A stretch of 64,000 nt of DNA, taken from NCBI GenBank assembly GCA_004380135.1, contig QXCR01000018.1, positions 124,001 through 188,000 of the forward strand, given 5' to 3'. This DNA is from Stemphylium vesicarium (Eukaryota; Ascomycota; Dothideomycetes; Pleosporales; Pleosporaceae). This document shows positions 22,169 to 32,250 of this stretch, one piece after another. The notes beneath the pieces are model-generated. The model did no database searches. It was not told where the DNA came from and saw only the letters and a program-made list of their open reading frames with translations. Both the position numbers and the translations under genes were made by a program. Each line of letters starts with the position of its first letter. Within the stretch, counting starts at the first letter, position 1.

Positions 22169-23348
22169 ATGGCGCCTTCTGCTTCTAAAAAGTCTGCGGA
22201 GATCAAGCCCACGTCCAGCCGCCGGCATCCGCTGCAGCGACTGGACTCTCCATCCAAAGGGTTTTCGGGCGCTCTTCATGTGAGTTGCAGACTGGAGACA
22301 GTTAATGCATGCATCATGAGCTGATACAGCGGACTGCAGGTTGCTGGTCTTATCAATTTCTACCTATGTTTCAAATTGTACGTGCTCACCAACCATCGCA
22401 AAGAACCAAACACCTACTGACACCCCTCCAGTTTGTCTGACAACCCCAACATTTTCGTAAGCACAGCAGACCCACGAGAGGTTTCAACACACTTATCCTA
22501 ATTTTTATCTCTCTTTCTCAGAACTCCTCATTCGGATGGCATCTGCAATTCCTAACTATAATCGGCATTTCCATTTCGACATTGACCTTCATCGTCGCAC
22601 TATTTGCAGACCTGACGTCTACCGCTCTGGAAAAGTCACCGGAACTGCCGTCCGATCCACCTGCCGCAGCTTTGTCTTCGCACCTCTTCAGGCTGAAGAA
22701 TTACCTCTCGTTAGTCGCAGCACCGATTGAGATTACCATTTCAGTGCTGTATTGGTCGCTCAAGGCTATTGATGGAAAGTTGCTTGTTAGCCCGTATGTA
22801 AAGTGTTTCATTGAACTTTCGGTTGTTGATATGATGGTTGTGGTACGTTGCTAGTACACTTGCTGATACTCTCTACAGAGATATCCCATTACCGCCGGTT
22901 CTCTACGACGTTGCTTTCCATCTCGTTCCTGCAGTCGTACTTACCATCGATTCTCTCTTCCTTTCTCCACCATGGCCTACCACGCCCATGAACGAGTCTG
23001 CACCTATGATCACTCTTGCCATCTCTACGATGACTGCATTCTCCTACTGGACATGGATTGTAAGTCTCGACCTTCCTGAGACCCGGCCAATCCCCGTTGA
23101 TCGTTTGTCTAACGACCGTTAAGGAAGTCTGCTACTCCCAAAACGGCTTCTATCCTTACCCCATCTTCGCTCTTCTTACCACCAACCAGCGCATTGGCTT
23201 GTTCGTGGTGAGCGGAGTCATCATGTGGGTTGTTGGCGGGGTCCTGAGGATTGCGTATGCTAAAGTGAATGGTTATGAGAGTGTTGATCATTTGGATAAG
23301 GTGAGGAGGAACAGGGTCATGGGCGGAAATGGTGGAAAGTGGGAGTAA
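22169..23348 (+). CDS. AIG1/FAR-17a-like multi-spanning membrane protein
   Basis: Exons 22169..22279, 22340..22377, 22432..22456, 22522..22793, 22879..23059, 23124..23348; 283 residues. Five introns of 54-85 nt; two exons are tiny (38 and 25 nt). After a basic N-terminus the chain has about six hydrophobic segments (FLTIIGISISTLTFIVALF; FHLVPAVVLTIDSLF; IGLFVVSGVIMWVVGGVL), matching the FAR-17a/AIG1 family. Human AIG1 and ADTRP are membrane threonine hydrolases that cleave fatty acid esters of hydroxy fatty acids. By position, T70 in QFLTIIG and H163 in VAFHLVP are plausible equivalents of the catalytic Thr and His (inference, no alignment run). Likely an ER or other endomembrane protein; fungal function is unknown. 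Confidence 0.85.
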
Positions 23349-23999
23349 GGACCCAAGAAAAGCCTGGAGTGCGAACGTGGAATGATTTCTGTAGGATGGG
23401 ATAGAATGACTTGATGACAAAGAGAAGACGAATGGTTCTTTGACGACGGGTCTGTTAAGGAAGCGGGGTAAGGATGGTGATGGGAGGCAGGAAGCAGTAT
23501 TCGTAGCAAGCTCCTCTACTAAAAGTCGTCTGGGGTCATGCAGATGAGCGACATGTTGCATGTAGCGACATTTCAATAGATAAGACGTCGCAGCGCAAGA
23601 AACTCGGTTCTATCACAGCTCCTGTATTATTTATGAAAGCATAGAAGCAGTGATGCTGTACATGCCCACCCAGCGTCTCACCAGCAACCCATGCTCGCGA
23701 AAGAAACAGACTGGTAGAGAACACGATATGAATGAGAAAAGGACATGCCTGAGTATCTGTCCAGCGATCCCAGCCTGTCTCTCTTCGGAGATATTATAAT
23801 ATATCGTATCGAATGTCGTTAGTCGTAGGGTATATCGTATAACATAATGCGGTAATTAATCACTAAAAGGTCGTAAAAAGTACGAATTTCTAAACGTAAG
23901 TTCGTAAATGAAGCGAGTGTGATGGAGTGTCCACTCCAACGTGCCAGTGCCGAGTGGTAAGTGACGCGTTCCGAGTGTTTGTGATCGTCTGGCGGTTCA
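23349..23999. other. Convergent intergenic region
   Basis: 651 bp between two convergent 3' ends. A TA/CG-alternating stretch near 23795-23900 repeats TATATCGTAT-like words (23801 and 23831). No gene seen. Confidence 0.5.
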
Positions 24000-25479
24000 T
24001 CAACTTGTAGATGGAGAGGGCGGTGCAGTGATAGTACGTTGATCGTCATCGTCCTGGTCTTGTTGCTGGTAGCCACTGGCTGCATTGTACAAGTGGCTAC
24101 TGTACTGGAAGCCTTGATGATCAGGGCCTAGGCCGTAGGTGTAAGCAGGGTACTGGTAGCCAGTACTCTGGTGGCTATGGAAGTTACCATAGGCTGTTTG
24201 ATGAAACGAAGGTAAGACATTTTCCTTGTTTTCGTATTGGAAAGGATCGTTGAAAGGCTTGTAAGAGTTGAAGGCGGGTGTTGGAGAAGGCGAAGGCTGG
24301 CGTGTGAAGCCAGAGGTGAGATAGTTCATGCCGTTAGGTTGCGAGAACGGAATGTCATCCTCATCTTGGAAAACATCGAAACGCTTTCGCTTCGAAGCGC
24401 GGCTGTTGTGGGTTGCGCGACTGTGATCTTCGTCATAGTGGTTGCGGTTGAGGAACGGGAATACAGGTCGGTTTGACTGTCTGGTACGACGGCTTGTATT
24501 AACATCGAGGCTGGCAAGAGCAGGGCGCCTGCGCATGGGGGGAGGGCTTTCGGCTTTGATTTCTATCTCATCGTCGTCATCGGACTCTGAGCACGAGATT
24601 CTTCGTTGTCGCTTGAACGTTCCCAGGGGAGTGAAGATGAGCTCGGTAGCTTCAACTTCTAGGGAATTGAGCTCTAATTGCTCAACAACGGAGCTGTCTT
24701 TCTTTTGGTTCCTCTTGCGGCGCATCTCAGGAGTGGCGGAGTCAAAGATGTCCATCCCTGGCCAGTATACTCCCTTGAGCTTGGTCGACTCGCTGACAGC
24801 CATTGGGTCTGCTACGTCTGCAGGATCCTCCTCGATAGCACATGAAGCTGCTGCGTACCGGTATGGTCGCCTTCGCTCGCTGGGGTCTGAATACTCACTC
24901 GATGTATCGTAGTCAGGGTTGGTGTAGCTTCGGGAACTGGCGCGAGACTCGGTAGACCAGTATTGCATATGGGGTGCGAAAGTGTTCCGATTGCGGAGAA
25001 CCGGTCCCGTAGGCTGCGATGTCGGCGAGGGGGACTGTTCCAGCTTTATCATTGTATGCTGCTGCTCCGACAGACGGGGGTCGAGGAGGTTGCCCGCTGC
25101 GGCGCGACGAACGGGACGTGGTATAGGTGCCTCAATCTTGGGCGCAGAAGCGGGACGGGCTACAGCGGGTGGAGTCAGTAACAGCATGATGCACTATATG
25201 GTAGACATCGAGAGCTATACCAGCTGGTCTTGCCCGAGTGCGACGTTTGTCCTTTTGGTTCATCCGCTCTGACATGAGCTCCTCGACAGCCCACTCGGCA
25301 TACCATTGGTCGTACGTCTCGATGAGACGGCGGGATGCTTCCTCGTTCGTGGAGCGAACCTTGACCTTATAGTAGTTGGATAAGTGGCCCTTGCTTGCGA
25401 TGTGAGTGAGTAAATGTGAAACATCGCTGAAATTTGGTTTCTTGGGGCATATGTTGCAGTGCAGCGGTATGTTGGCCAT
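24000..25479 (-). CDS. U1-type C2H2 zinc-finger protein of unknown function
   Basis: Exons complement(24000..25159, 25221..25479), 472 residues; the 61-nt intron joins RTRARPA to RPASAPKIE. The N-terminus carries one finger, C8-x2-C11 followed by H26-x5-H32 (HCNICPKKPNFSDV, LLTHIASKGHL). That wide His spacing is typical of U1/matrin-type fingers, which bind RNA or double-stranded nucleic acid. The rest is mostly disordered, with acidic, basic and Ser/Pro-rich tracts (CSESDDDDEIEIK; SRASKRKRFDVF, a likely nuclear signal) and a Tyr/Gln/Ser-rich tail. I do not recognise an ortholog with a known role. The frame stays open upstream of 25479 but has no ATG there, so this start was taken. Probably nuclear (inference). 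Confidence 0.7.
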
Positions 25480-26280
25480 CTCGGAGGTCCAGAGAGGCGG
25501 CACTGTGCTGAGGTGAAGCTGCGGCGTTGAGCCGGGCGTTTGTAAGGAGCGCGAGCGGAATAGGCACAAGAGCAGCACAGCGGTGAAAGCAGAACGTTGC
25601 GAAAGGAGCGGGTTGACAGTGAAGAAGGCGAAGTGGCAGTGTGAGGCCTGCTCATAAAAGATTCAATGCAGAGATGGCTGCCGGTGGCCGCGGTAGCTCT
25701 AGCCTATAACTTGAGCAAGTAAAAGGAAGCAGAAGAGGGACGTCAGCACTTGCAGTCAGCGGACAGAGGAAGGCACAGGGAGCGTAGAGCAGGAAGAAGT
25801 TTGTTGGTGAGGTTCTAGCAGCCGGAGCACGTGGGAAGCTCGGCACTGACAAAAGAGGCAGCCACCGTCAATTTCCTCCCGCTTTGTGTCTCAGCGCCTA
25901 TGAGAGAGACGTGAGGTATTAGATAGCGGGAGAGTAGAAACAAGAGGGGTTGAATTGCGCATGCAGATGAACAACGGTGCAGTCATGAGAGCATGCACGT
26001 GATCGCTCAAAAGAACCCCGGCCGTGCCCAGGTGCTGGCCCCTGCATATTTACATGTAAGTATGTGCCGACCTGCAGGCAGAGCCGTCTGAGGACAAGTG
26101 ACATGAAATGGGTACACACGTGTATCATATCGAGCAACATGCTAGTGAGACGCGAAAGGGTGCAGACTGCATCCATGATATTGCTGCTCACTTACCTAAG
26201 CATCTACGAGTGACGGTTCGAGGCATACAGCTAGAGCCATGTCAGTGTCTGTTAATAGCATCAAGAGTGGTCGTCACATA
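25480..26280. other. Intergenic: zinc-finger gene promoter and BET2 3' end
   Basis: 801 bp between tandem minus-strand genes. I see no gene or repeat in it. Confidence 0.5.
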
Positions 26281-27413
26281 CTACACCGGATCTACTTCTT
26301 CCAAGCCAGGATACTTCAACAGACTCAGCCCGGCAATACCGAATACAGTGTGGAAGACGTCCACCATATCGCCAGGCCGATCTGCGAGACCACCCAGCTC
26401 CGGATCCTACAAAAGTCAGAAACCAATCCCCGCGAACGTGAACGACTGCCCACCTGGCACTGCAAGATGAAGTGGGTCAACTTGTCTCCGTCGATCCAGT
26501 GAAGCTTGTCCAGCATGGCCATGCTGCTCATGACCCACCAGCTGTAGCATACGTCTTCCTTCTTCTCTGGTCGTCCGTTCAAGCCTCCATTCTTGAGCTG
26601 TCGTTCGCTTAACCACGCGCCCAGCTTTTCTTGGTTGACAAGGTCGAGTCTCCCCGCGATGGTCAGTGCACCGACACACGTGAACACCTGACCAGAGTGC
26701 GACTCAGCGCCAGGGCTTGTTCCGTAGCCGCCGTCAAAGTTGGCGCACGAGTGGACGTATTGAGCAGCTTTTGCGACGTCGACCAGGTCAAGAAGTCCCA
26801 TCAGCGAGAGGGCGTTCAAGGCACCGTACAGGAAGCGAGTGTCCTGTTCGCCCCATTCGTCGCCTGCAAAAGTACCCGTCTCAGGGTCTTGCAAATTTGC
26901 AATGACTATATGTGCTATGAGTACTGCGACCACACTACCCCTACTACAAGTGATCTGCGAAGAACTTACACTTTCCAATCTTCTGGCGACCGCCCGGGAT
27001 GCGCTCGTCGAGCTCGGTAAATGCATCGAGCGTCGCCAGTATCTGGACGCCACTAACGGTATACAGCATATGGGCATCATGGCCCGGAGCAGCACCGAAG
27101 CCGCCATCTTCGTGCAGACACGAGAATACAAATTCGAGGACGCCACTGCGTGGGAGAGCATCCGGATGTCCCAAGAGGTGCAGAGCTGTCAGCCCCCAAT
27201 AGAGGCCGTTGAGGCGCAGATGTTCGGTGAGCCAGTATTCAAGCTCGTCTTTGCGCTGGAGCGGGTCAGCGCGACATTTGATGGCATGGAGCTTGCGCGG
27301 CCACGCACAGTATCGAGGCTCTGGATATAGCGGACGTGCTTGTCGACGAAGAGTTGCATTTCGGCAGGCATAGCGGCCATGGCAGCACGCCCGGGCCCAG
27401 AAACAAGAGACAT
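26281..27413 (-). CDS. BET2: Rab geranylgeranyltransferase (type II) beta subunit
   Basis: Exons complement(26281..26406, 26454..26905, 26970..27255, 27309..27413), 322 residues; introns of 47, 64 and 53 nt. The spliced N-terminus reads HVRYIQSLDTRKDELEYWL, the classic start of the family. Prenyltransferase QW-type repeats follow, such as EDGGFGAAPGHDAHMLYT, FAGDEWGEQDTRFLYGALNA and FDGGYGTSPGAESHSGQVF. Zinc ligands are D248 and C250 (EDVCYSWW) and H300 (DVFHTVFG). The protein pairs with an alpha subunit and Rab escort protein to attach geranylgeranyl groups to C-terminal cysteines of Rab GTPases, needed for all vesicle traffic. Alternative starts at 27380 (good ATG context) or further upstream cannot be excluded. 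Length fits yeast Bet2 (325). Confidence 0.93.
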
Positions 27414-29133
27414 GTCAGATGTGGAGGGTAGTGGTGGTCGGGTCAGGTGTGGTGCGGCGCATTGATGCAGATGTCGGGCTTCTGCAATGGCATCGGGCGA
27501 CAGGGGTGGGGCCTGACGCAAGCCGTGAGGGAGAGACCTGGAGGGCCCTGGAGGGCCCCGGAGAGAGGGTCTTCTGAAACGAGGCTTGGCGGGATTTTCC
27601 ATGGATACCGTCTGCGTCTGCGTCTGCGTCTGCACCCGCACCTCTTCAATATGAGGTGTTGCCGCGCCAGCCTGCGCGGTGGAGACGCAATGCCGGGCGT
27701 AAGAGGGCTCGATAGTCTGCCTCTCACCGCCAGTGCTGCTTTCAGCGCCCGCCGACGCGCACTACGTCCGCGGTGGACACCTGGGCACCCGTTTGCGCAC
27801 GATAGCGTCTGCTGGGCCGAATTGGGGGTTTTAGCAGCGTCGCGCCCTCGTACCTGGGGCCGTGCGTAGGCCTCGTTGCCGCCGCCGTCTTTTGCAGCCC
27901 ATGGTCCTCCCTCCAGGGCCCGGTTGCAGCAGTAGAGCAGAGCAGAGCAGAGCAGGGCATCTTGCAGCATCAGCACCAGCACCCACAACGCGCGCAGGAG
28001 CCCTGGGCCCAGCGACGATCACCGCCCACCCTCCACGAGTCCTTTTTTTCGTGCCCCGTCCGCTGAGTGCTGACCAAAGCAGCCCGTCTGTCTCGTAGCG
28101 CGCCCACAAACACGCACACACACCACACACCCCTCCGCCGTGTCCACCGCTCGGTCACCGCACTCGCCCTTGCAACGGGCGACTAAGCCTGTAGTCAGGA
28201 ACGCACGCTTGCTGAGCCCCAAAATAGCTCCACTTCCACTCCATTCACTGCCTGTGAACCCTTCTCCGCGCGCAGAGGGGTGGTGCTGTCCGTGTCTTTG
28301 TCTCCCTCCGACGACTCCAGACGAGCGTTTCCCCTTGTTTGGGCGTGCCTATGCCAGTGCCTGTGTGAGTGGGTAAGTGACCTCCCTCTTTGTTTCCACT
28401 CGTGCCCGCTCCCAATGTCGTACAGCAGTCGCCATAGCGCCGGCCCCTTTGACGTTCCGCAGCGCTTGCTGACTGTGATCCCAGACGCTGCATGACCGCC
28501 TTGCCGTCCTCGACCGCCATACTCGACGTCCGCAATCTGAAGCTGCCAGAGAGCCAGACGGCCAGCCAACGCCAGGGCCAGACACGAGGGTCACGCGCGA
28601 CCCATTTGCTGTCCTCGCGGGTTCCTGCATGGAAGCAACGCCTGCTTGTTGCTGACATAGACTCAACCGCCTCGCAGCCGACGCATCGAGAGAGGCCTGC
28701 AGCGAGCGTTGACCAGGGCACACAAGCACTCCACCAGCCCTCTCACGGTTCGTACTACCCCGCGCACTTGCTCTCCCTCTACCTGTCTCTTTGACATGTC
28801 CATCTGGCTTTCACTCTCCATGTCACGTTTGGGCGCGCAGCTGACAGCTATGGGCAAACACAGGTTCGTTGACCACGCAACCACTCATGTACCGCGTCCG
28901 ATAAAACCACCACGACCACTACCTTCACCACTACCTTTGCACGCGCCGCACCGCCTGTCCGCACATTCACTCGACTACCACCACGCCGGCGCGCTCTTTT
29001 CGGAAACACGAATCGAGGTATTTGGGCTCTTGATTGCAGGCCTGGCGCGGGACATAGACAGGCATTGCTTTTGGACAAACCTGTACTAAGCTGTTTGTAG
29101 CCCTGGAATCGTCCACGGCAAACAATTAGAAAG
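27414..29133. promoter_or_regulatory. Divergent promoter region of BET2 and the RhoGAP gene
   Basis: 1.7 kb between divergent starts. It holds a GTCTGC hexamer repeat (about 27610-27634), a GCAGA/GCAGG pentamer run (about 27936-27959), and CA- and CT-rich stretches toward the RhoGAP gene. Several short ATG frames precede the RhoGAP start, so upstream ORFs in a long leader are possible. No gene supported. Confidence 0.5.
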
Positions 29134-31406
29134 ATGCCTAAATCCTCAACACTGTCGCTGGCCATGCGGGGGAAATCCAAGGACAACGTCAACGGGCCCA
29201 TGAGTCCGAAAAGTCCAAGATCACCAGATATGCCTGAGGACCTTGATTTTGCGACACCGAATGCCGCGTTTCACAACATGCCACAGTCACCGGCCTCCCC
29301 GAAGCCTCGCAAAGACTCCAAGAGCATCTTCTCCAACTTCTCCGCCAATAAGTCGTCATCCCGCCTCAACAGTAGCCAGGGGAACTCAACGCGGCAGGCT
29401 CCCGAGCAGCAACCCTCCCCTAGCCTGTACTCCAATGGACGAAGCGGCGCATCTACGCCAGATCTCGGCCGCCCCGTGCGCACTCCCAACTCTGACGGTA
29501 AGGCTGCGGTAACCCAGACAAACCCTGTTTCGCTAATAATAGTAGACAACCGCTCCGAGGTCGTACGCTTAGACCAGCGCACAGGATCCGGCATGTCAAA
29601 TGAGTCTGATCCGCACGCCGACTCCTCCAAACGCAACACGATCAAGCCGAAGAAGCAGGGCATCCTATCGAGATCCAAATCTATTAAAGAAGGCGAAGCC
29701 TCAACATCCCGCACCAAGCTGAACAAGGCACCCCCTGGGCAGTTGTCACCGGAGATTGCGGGATCGTGGACAACGAATGGCGACGGCATGCCCCCTAGAA
29801 CTGCACCAATGGACAAGGGTCAGTCATGGCGCCAGATGGGCATGGGCAAGATGCGAACACATTCAGCTGACCGACAAGATGGTTCTAAGCAAATACCTCG
29901 CGACGATGACGGCGGATCAAGGAGGGACAAGTCGGAGCAGCTATCGCTTGCGTCCAACTCGTTCAACGAAAGCAAAGGACATGGCTTCATCTCCAAGCTA
30001 GGTTCAGGGGCTCGCAATATGGGAGAAAAGATGGACTCCGCACGCAAGGGCGTTTTTGGCAAGCTGGGGCGAAGTTCGAGCAATCACGAGAGCCAGACGC
30101 CCATCACGAATGAGCCATATGTCTGCAAAATCATACACAAGCCTCTGATAGAACAGACGAGGTTGACACGAATATCGACACGGCTAGAACAGTCACGCGA
30201 CAAGACAGAATTCTGGATGCCGGCTCTACCCTGGCGGTGCATAGAGTAGGTGACATCCAAGTGGTCGGGGATCCAATCGCTAACGTTTTTCGCAGCTACC
30301 TAAACATGAGGGGTTGTGAGGAAGAAGGCCTGTATCGCGTTCCGGGCTCAGCCCAACAAGTTCGGTATTACGAACGCAAGTTCGACGAGGGTACGTTTAC
30401 CGAGTCTACTATAATGACAGTTACTGACAACTTTGCAGACAGGGATATCGATTTGATCAGCGACCCAAATCTCAACGACCCCAACGTAATCGGCTCCCTA
30501 TTCAAGAATTGGCTTCGGCAATTACCCGACGAGATCTTCCCGAAAGCGATCCAAGCCGCCATCCAGCAAGAATGTCAAGGAGCCAAAACGACACCACAAA
30601 TGCTCAAGGATGAGCTCTCGAAACTCCCCCCGTTCAACTACTATCTTTTATTCGCAATCACTTGCCATATCAGCCTGTTGCACTCTTGCTCCGAGTTCAA
30701 CAAAATGAACTACAATAATCTGTGCATTTGCTTTCAGCCGGCAATCAAGATTGACGCCTTTTGCTTTCAGTTCCTTATCTTGGACTGGCGAAACTGCTGG
30801 CAAGGCTGCTGGACGGAGAAGGATTTCCTGACGGATGAGATCAACTTCTTGAACTCCATTGAAATTGAAAGCCAACAGCCACATCAACAGCAATATCAGC
30901 AGCAGCAGCAACCGCCACCGCCACAGCAACATACGCCCTCGAGGAATGGACCCCCTCAGAGCGCTGGTAAAAGCAAAGGTGGCTACTCTTCGTCGCAAAC
31001 ATCGCACCAGAAGCCTGCTGCGACACGGAGTCAGTCTACGGATCAAATCAAATCAGTCTCGCGAGGACTTTCTTCAGAGAGAAGTGGACGTGCCACACCG
31101 CCGAATCCTCCACTCGTCTTGTCGGAACCTTCAAGCAATCCTGTATTACGCATGCGTGGAGGTGGCTACAGCGAGCGTGAGATATCGCCCGAACGGGTGA
31201 TCTCGTCTTCGGACAGCCGAGAGGGTGTTCCGCACAAACGGGCTCCACGTGCACCACCATCAGTCAGTACCGAGGCGTCTTCCATTGACCTGGACGAGAA
31301 CGCTACGCCTACGCAAGCAAACCACAGCCGCGGACCCTCTGAATCAACACAATTCCGACTGGACCTTCGCGATCCGCCAGGGTCTCCTTTCAACATTAAG
31401 TTCTGA
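29134..31406 (+). CDS. RhoGAP-domain GTPase-activating protein
   Basis: Exons 29134..30245, 30296..30390, 30439..31406; 724 residues. The intron at 30391-30438 is 48 nt with no stop, so unspliced RNA stays open. A further possible 45-nt stopless intron lies at 29498-29542 (GTAAGG donor, GCTAAT branch, ATAG acceptor); using it would shorten the protein by 15 residues. The N-terminal half is Ser/Lys-rich and disordered. The RhoGAP domain begins around WMPALPWRCIDYLN. It has the arginine finger in EEEGLYRVPGS, KNWLRQLPDE, and NYNNLCICFQPAIKIDAFCF with the conserved Asn. The C-terminus is Gln/Pro/Ser-rich. It should switch off a Rho-type GTPase controlling polarity or the cell wall; which one cannot be told. 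Confidence 0.88.
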
Positions 31407-32250
31407 TGAGTTTTTGGGCGCATACAGCAAGTGATTTTCTCGGCGCGCATGTACGAGGTGACGAAAAAGGGAGGGTTGGATTTGAGCGGTTGTTTTTCGC
31501 ATCTTCAATTCGTCCTGTGTGGGCTGCCACGGGGTCGCGATACCCGTCTTTTGAGCACTCTAGGCTCGTGGCAGCAGTCTTGCCCGGTATTCGTTTAGTA
31601 GCCAGCGCTGGAGTTTGGGCTGCGTATTCATTAGCTGCTTTCTTGGTGCATTGTGTTGCATACAGGCGTTGGAAAGTGTGGGCTGGGAAGAGGCAGCATC
31701 TGAGCGAGTCTACTTGTACCATAGGAGGATGCAGTGCCCGGCAGGCATAAATCAACTTTTCCATGGCAGTTTCAGCGTATTCAACATTTTCTCTTGTACC
31801 AACTCGATTGCGTTGGCATGGATGCCCAGACCCCGCGCTATTGGATTGTAGCGTTGTCAGGAACGGGGCGGGAGACTGGGGTTGAAGCTTGGGGCAATGA
31901 CGTTTCCCGCGGGTTGCGCTTGCGGCTGATGTAGTTCGCGACCGCCCACCGCCGATCGCACATGTCTCCAGTCTCCAGGCGCTGCTTCTCTCCTCCCCAG
32001 CTCCCCACACCGAGGGCAATTGAGACCCTCAGAAGCTCCTGCACATACGGCCTCTGGACTGTTTATAGCCCCGGTTGAGCCCGTCATTCCGCCATTCTTC
32101 TCTCACAATCCTCGCCCAACTTTCTTTGACTGCAGCAGCCTCAACGCCAGTAGTACTAGTCATTGCCTTGTGTCGCGAAAACCCTAGAGCACCTATTATT
32201 ATCATTGTTTACCACCAGCTCAGCCTGCACTCCAGACGCCCAACACCACC
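31407..32250. promoter_or_regulatory. Intergenic: promoter of the debranching enzyme gene
   Basis: 844 bp between tandem plus-strand genes. A pyrimidine-rich stretch (about 32090-32130) precedes the GDB1 start and fits a fungal transcription start area. No other gene seen. Confidence 0.5.

Noticed and set aside
25480..25578. N-terminal extension of the zinc-finger protein
   Set aside because: The frame is open upstream but has no ATG (a GTG only), and the finger begins a few residues after ATG 25479.
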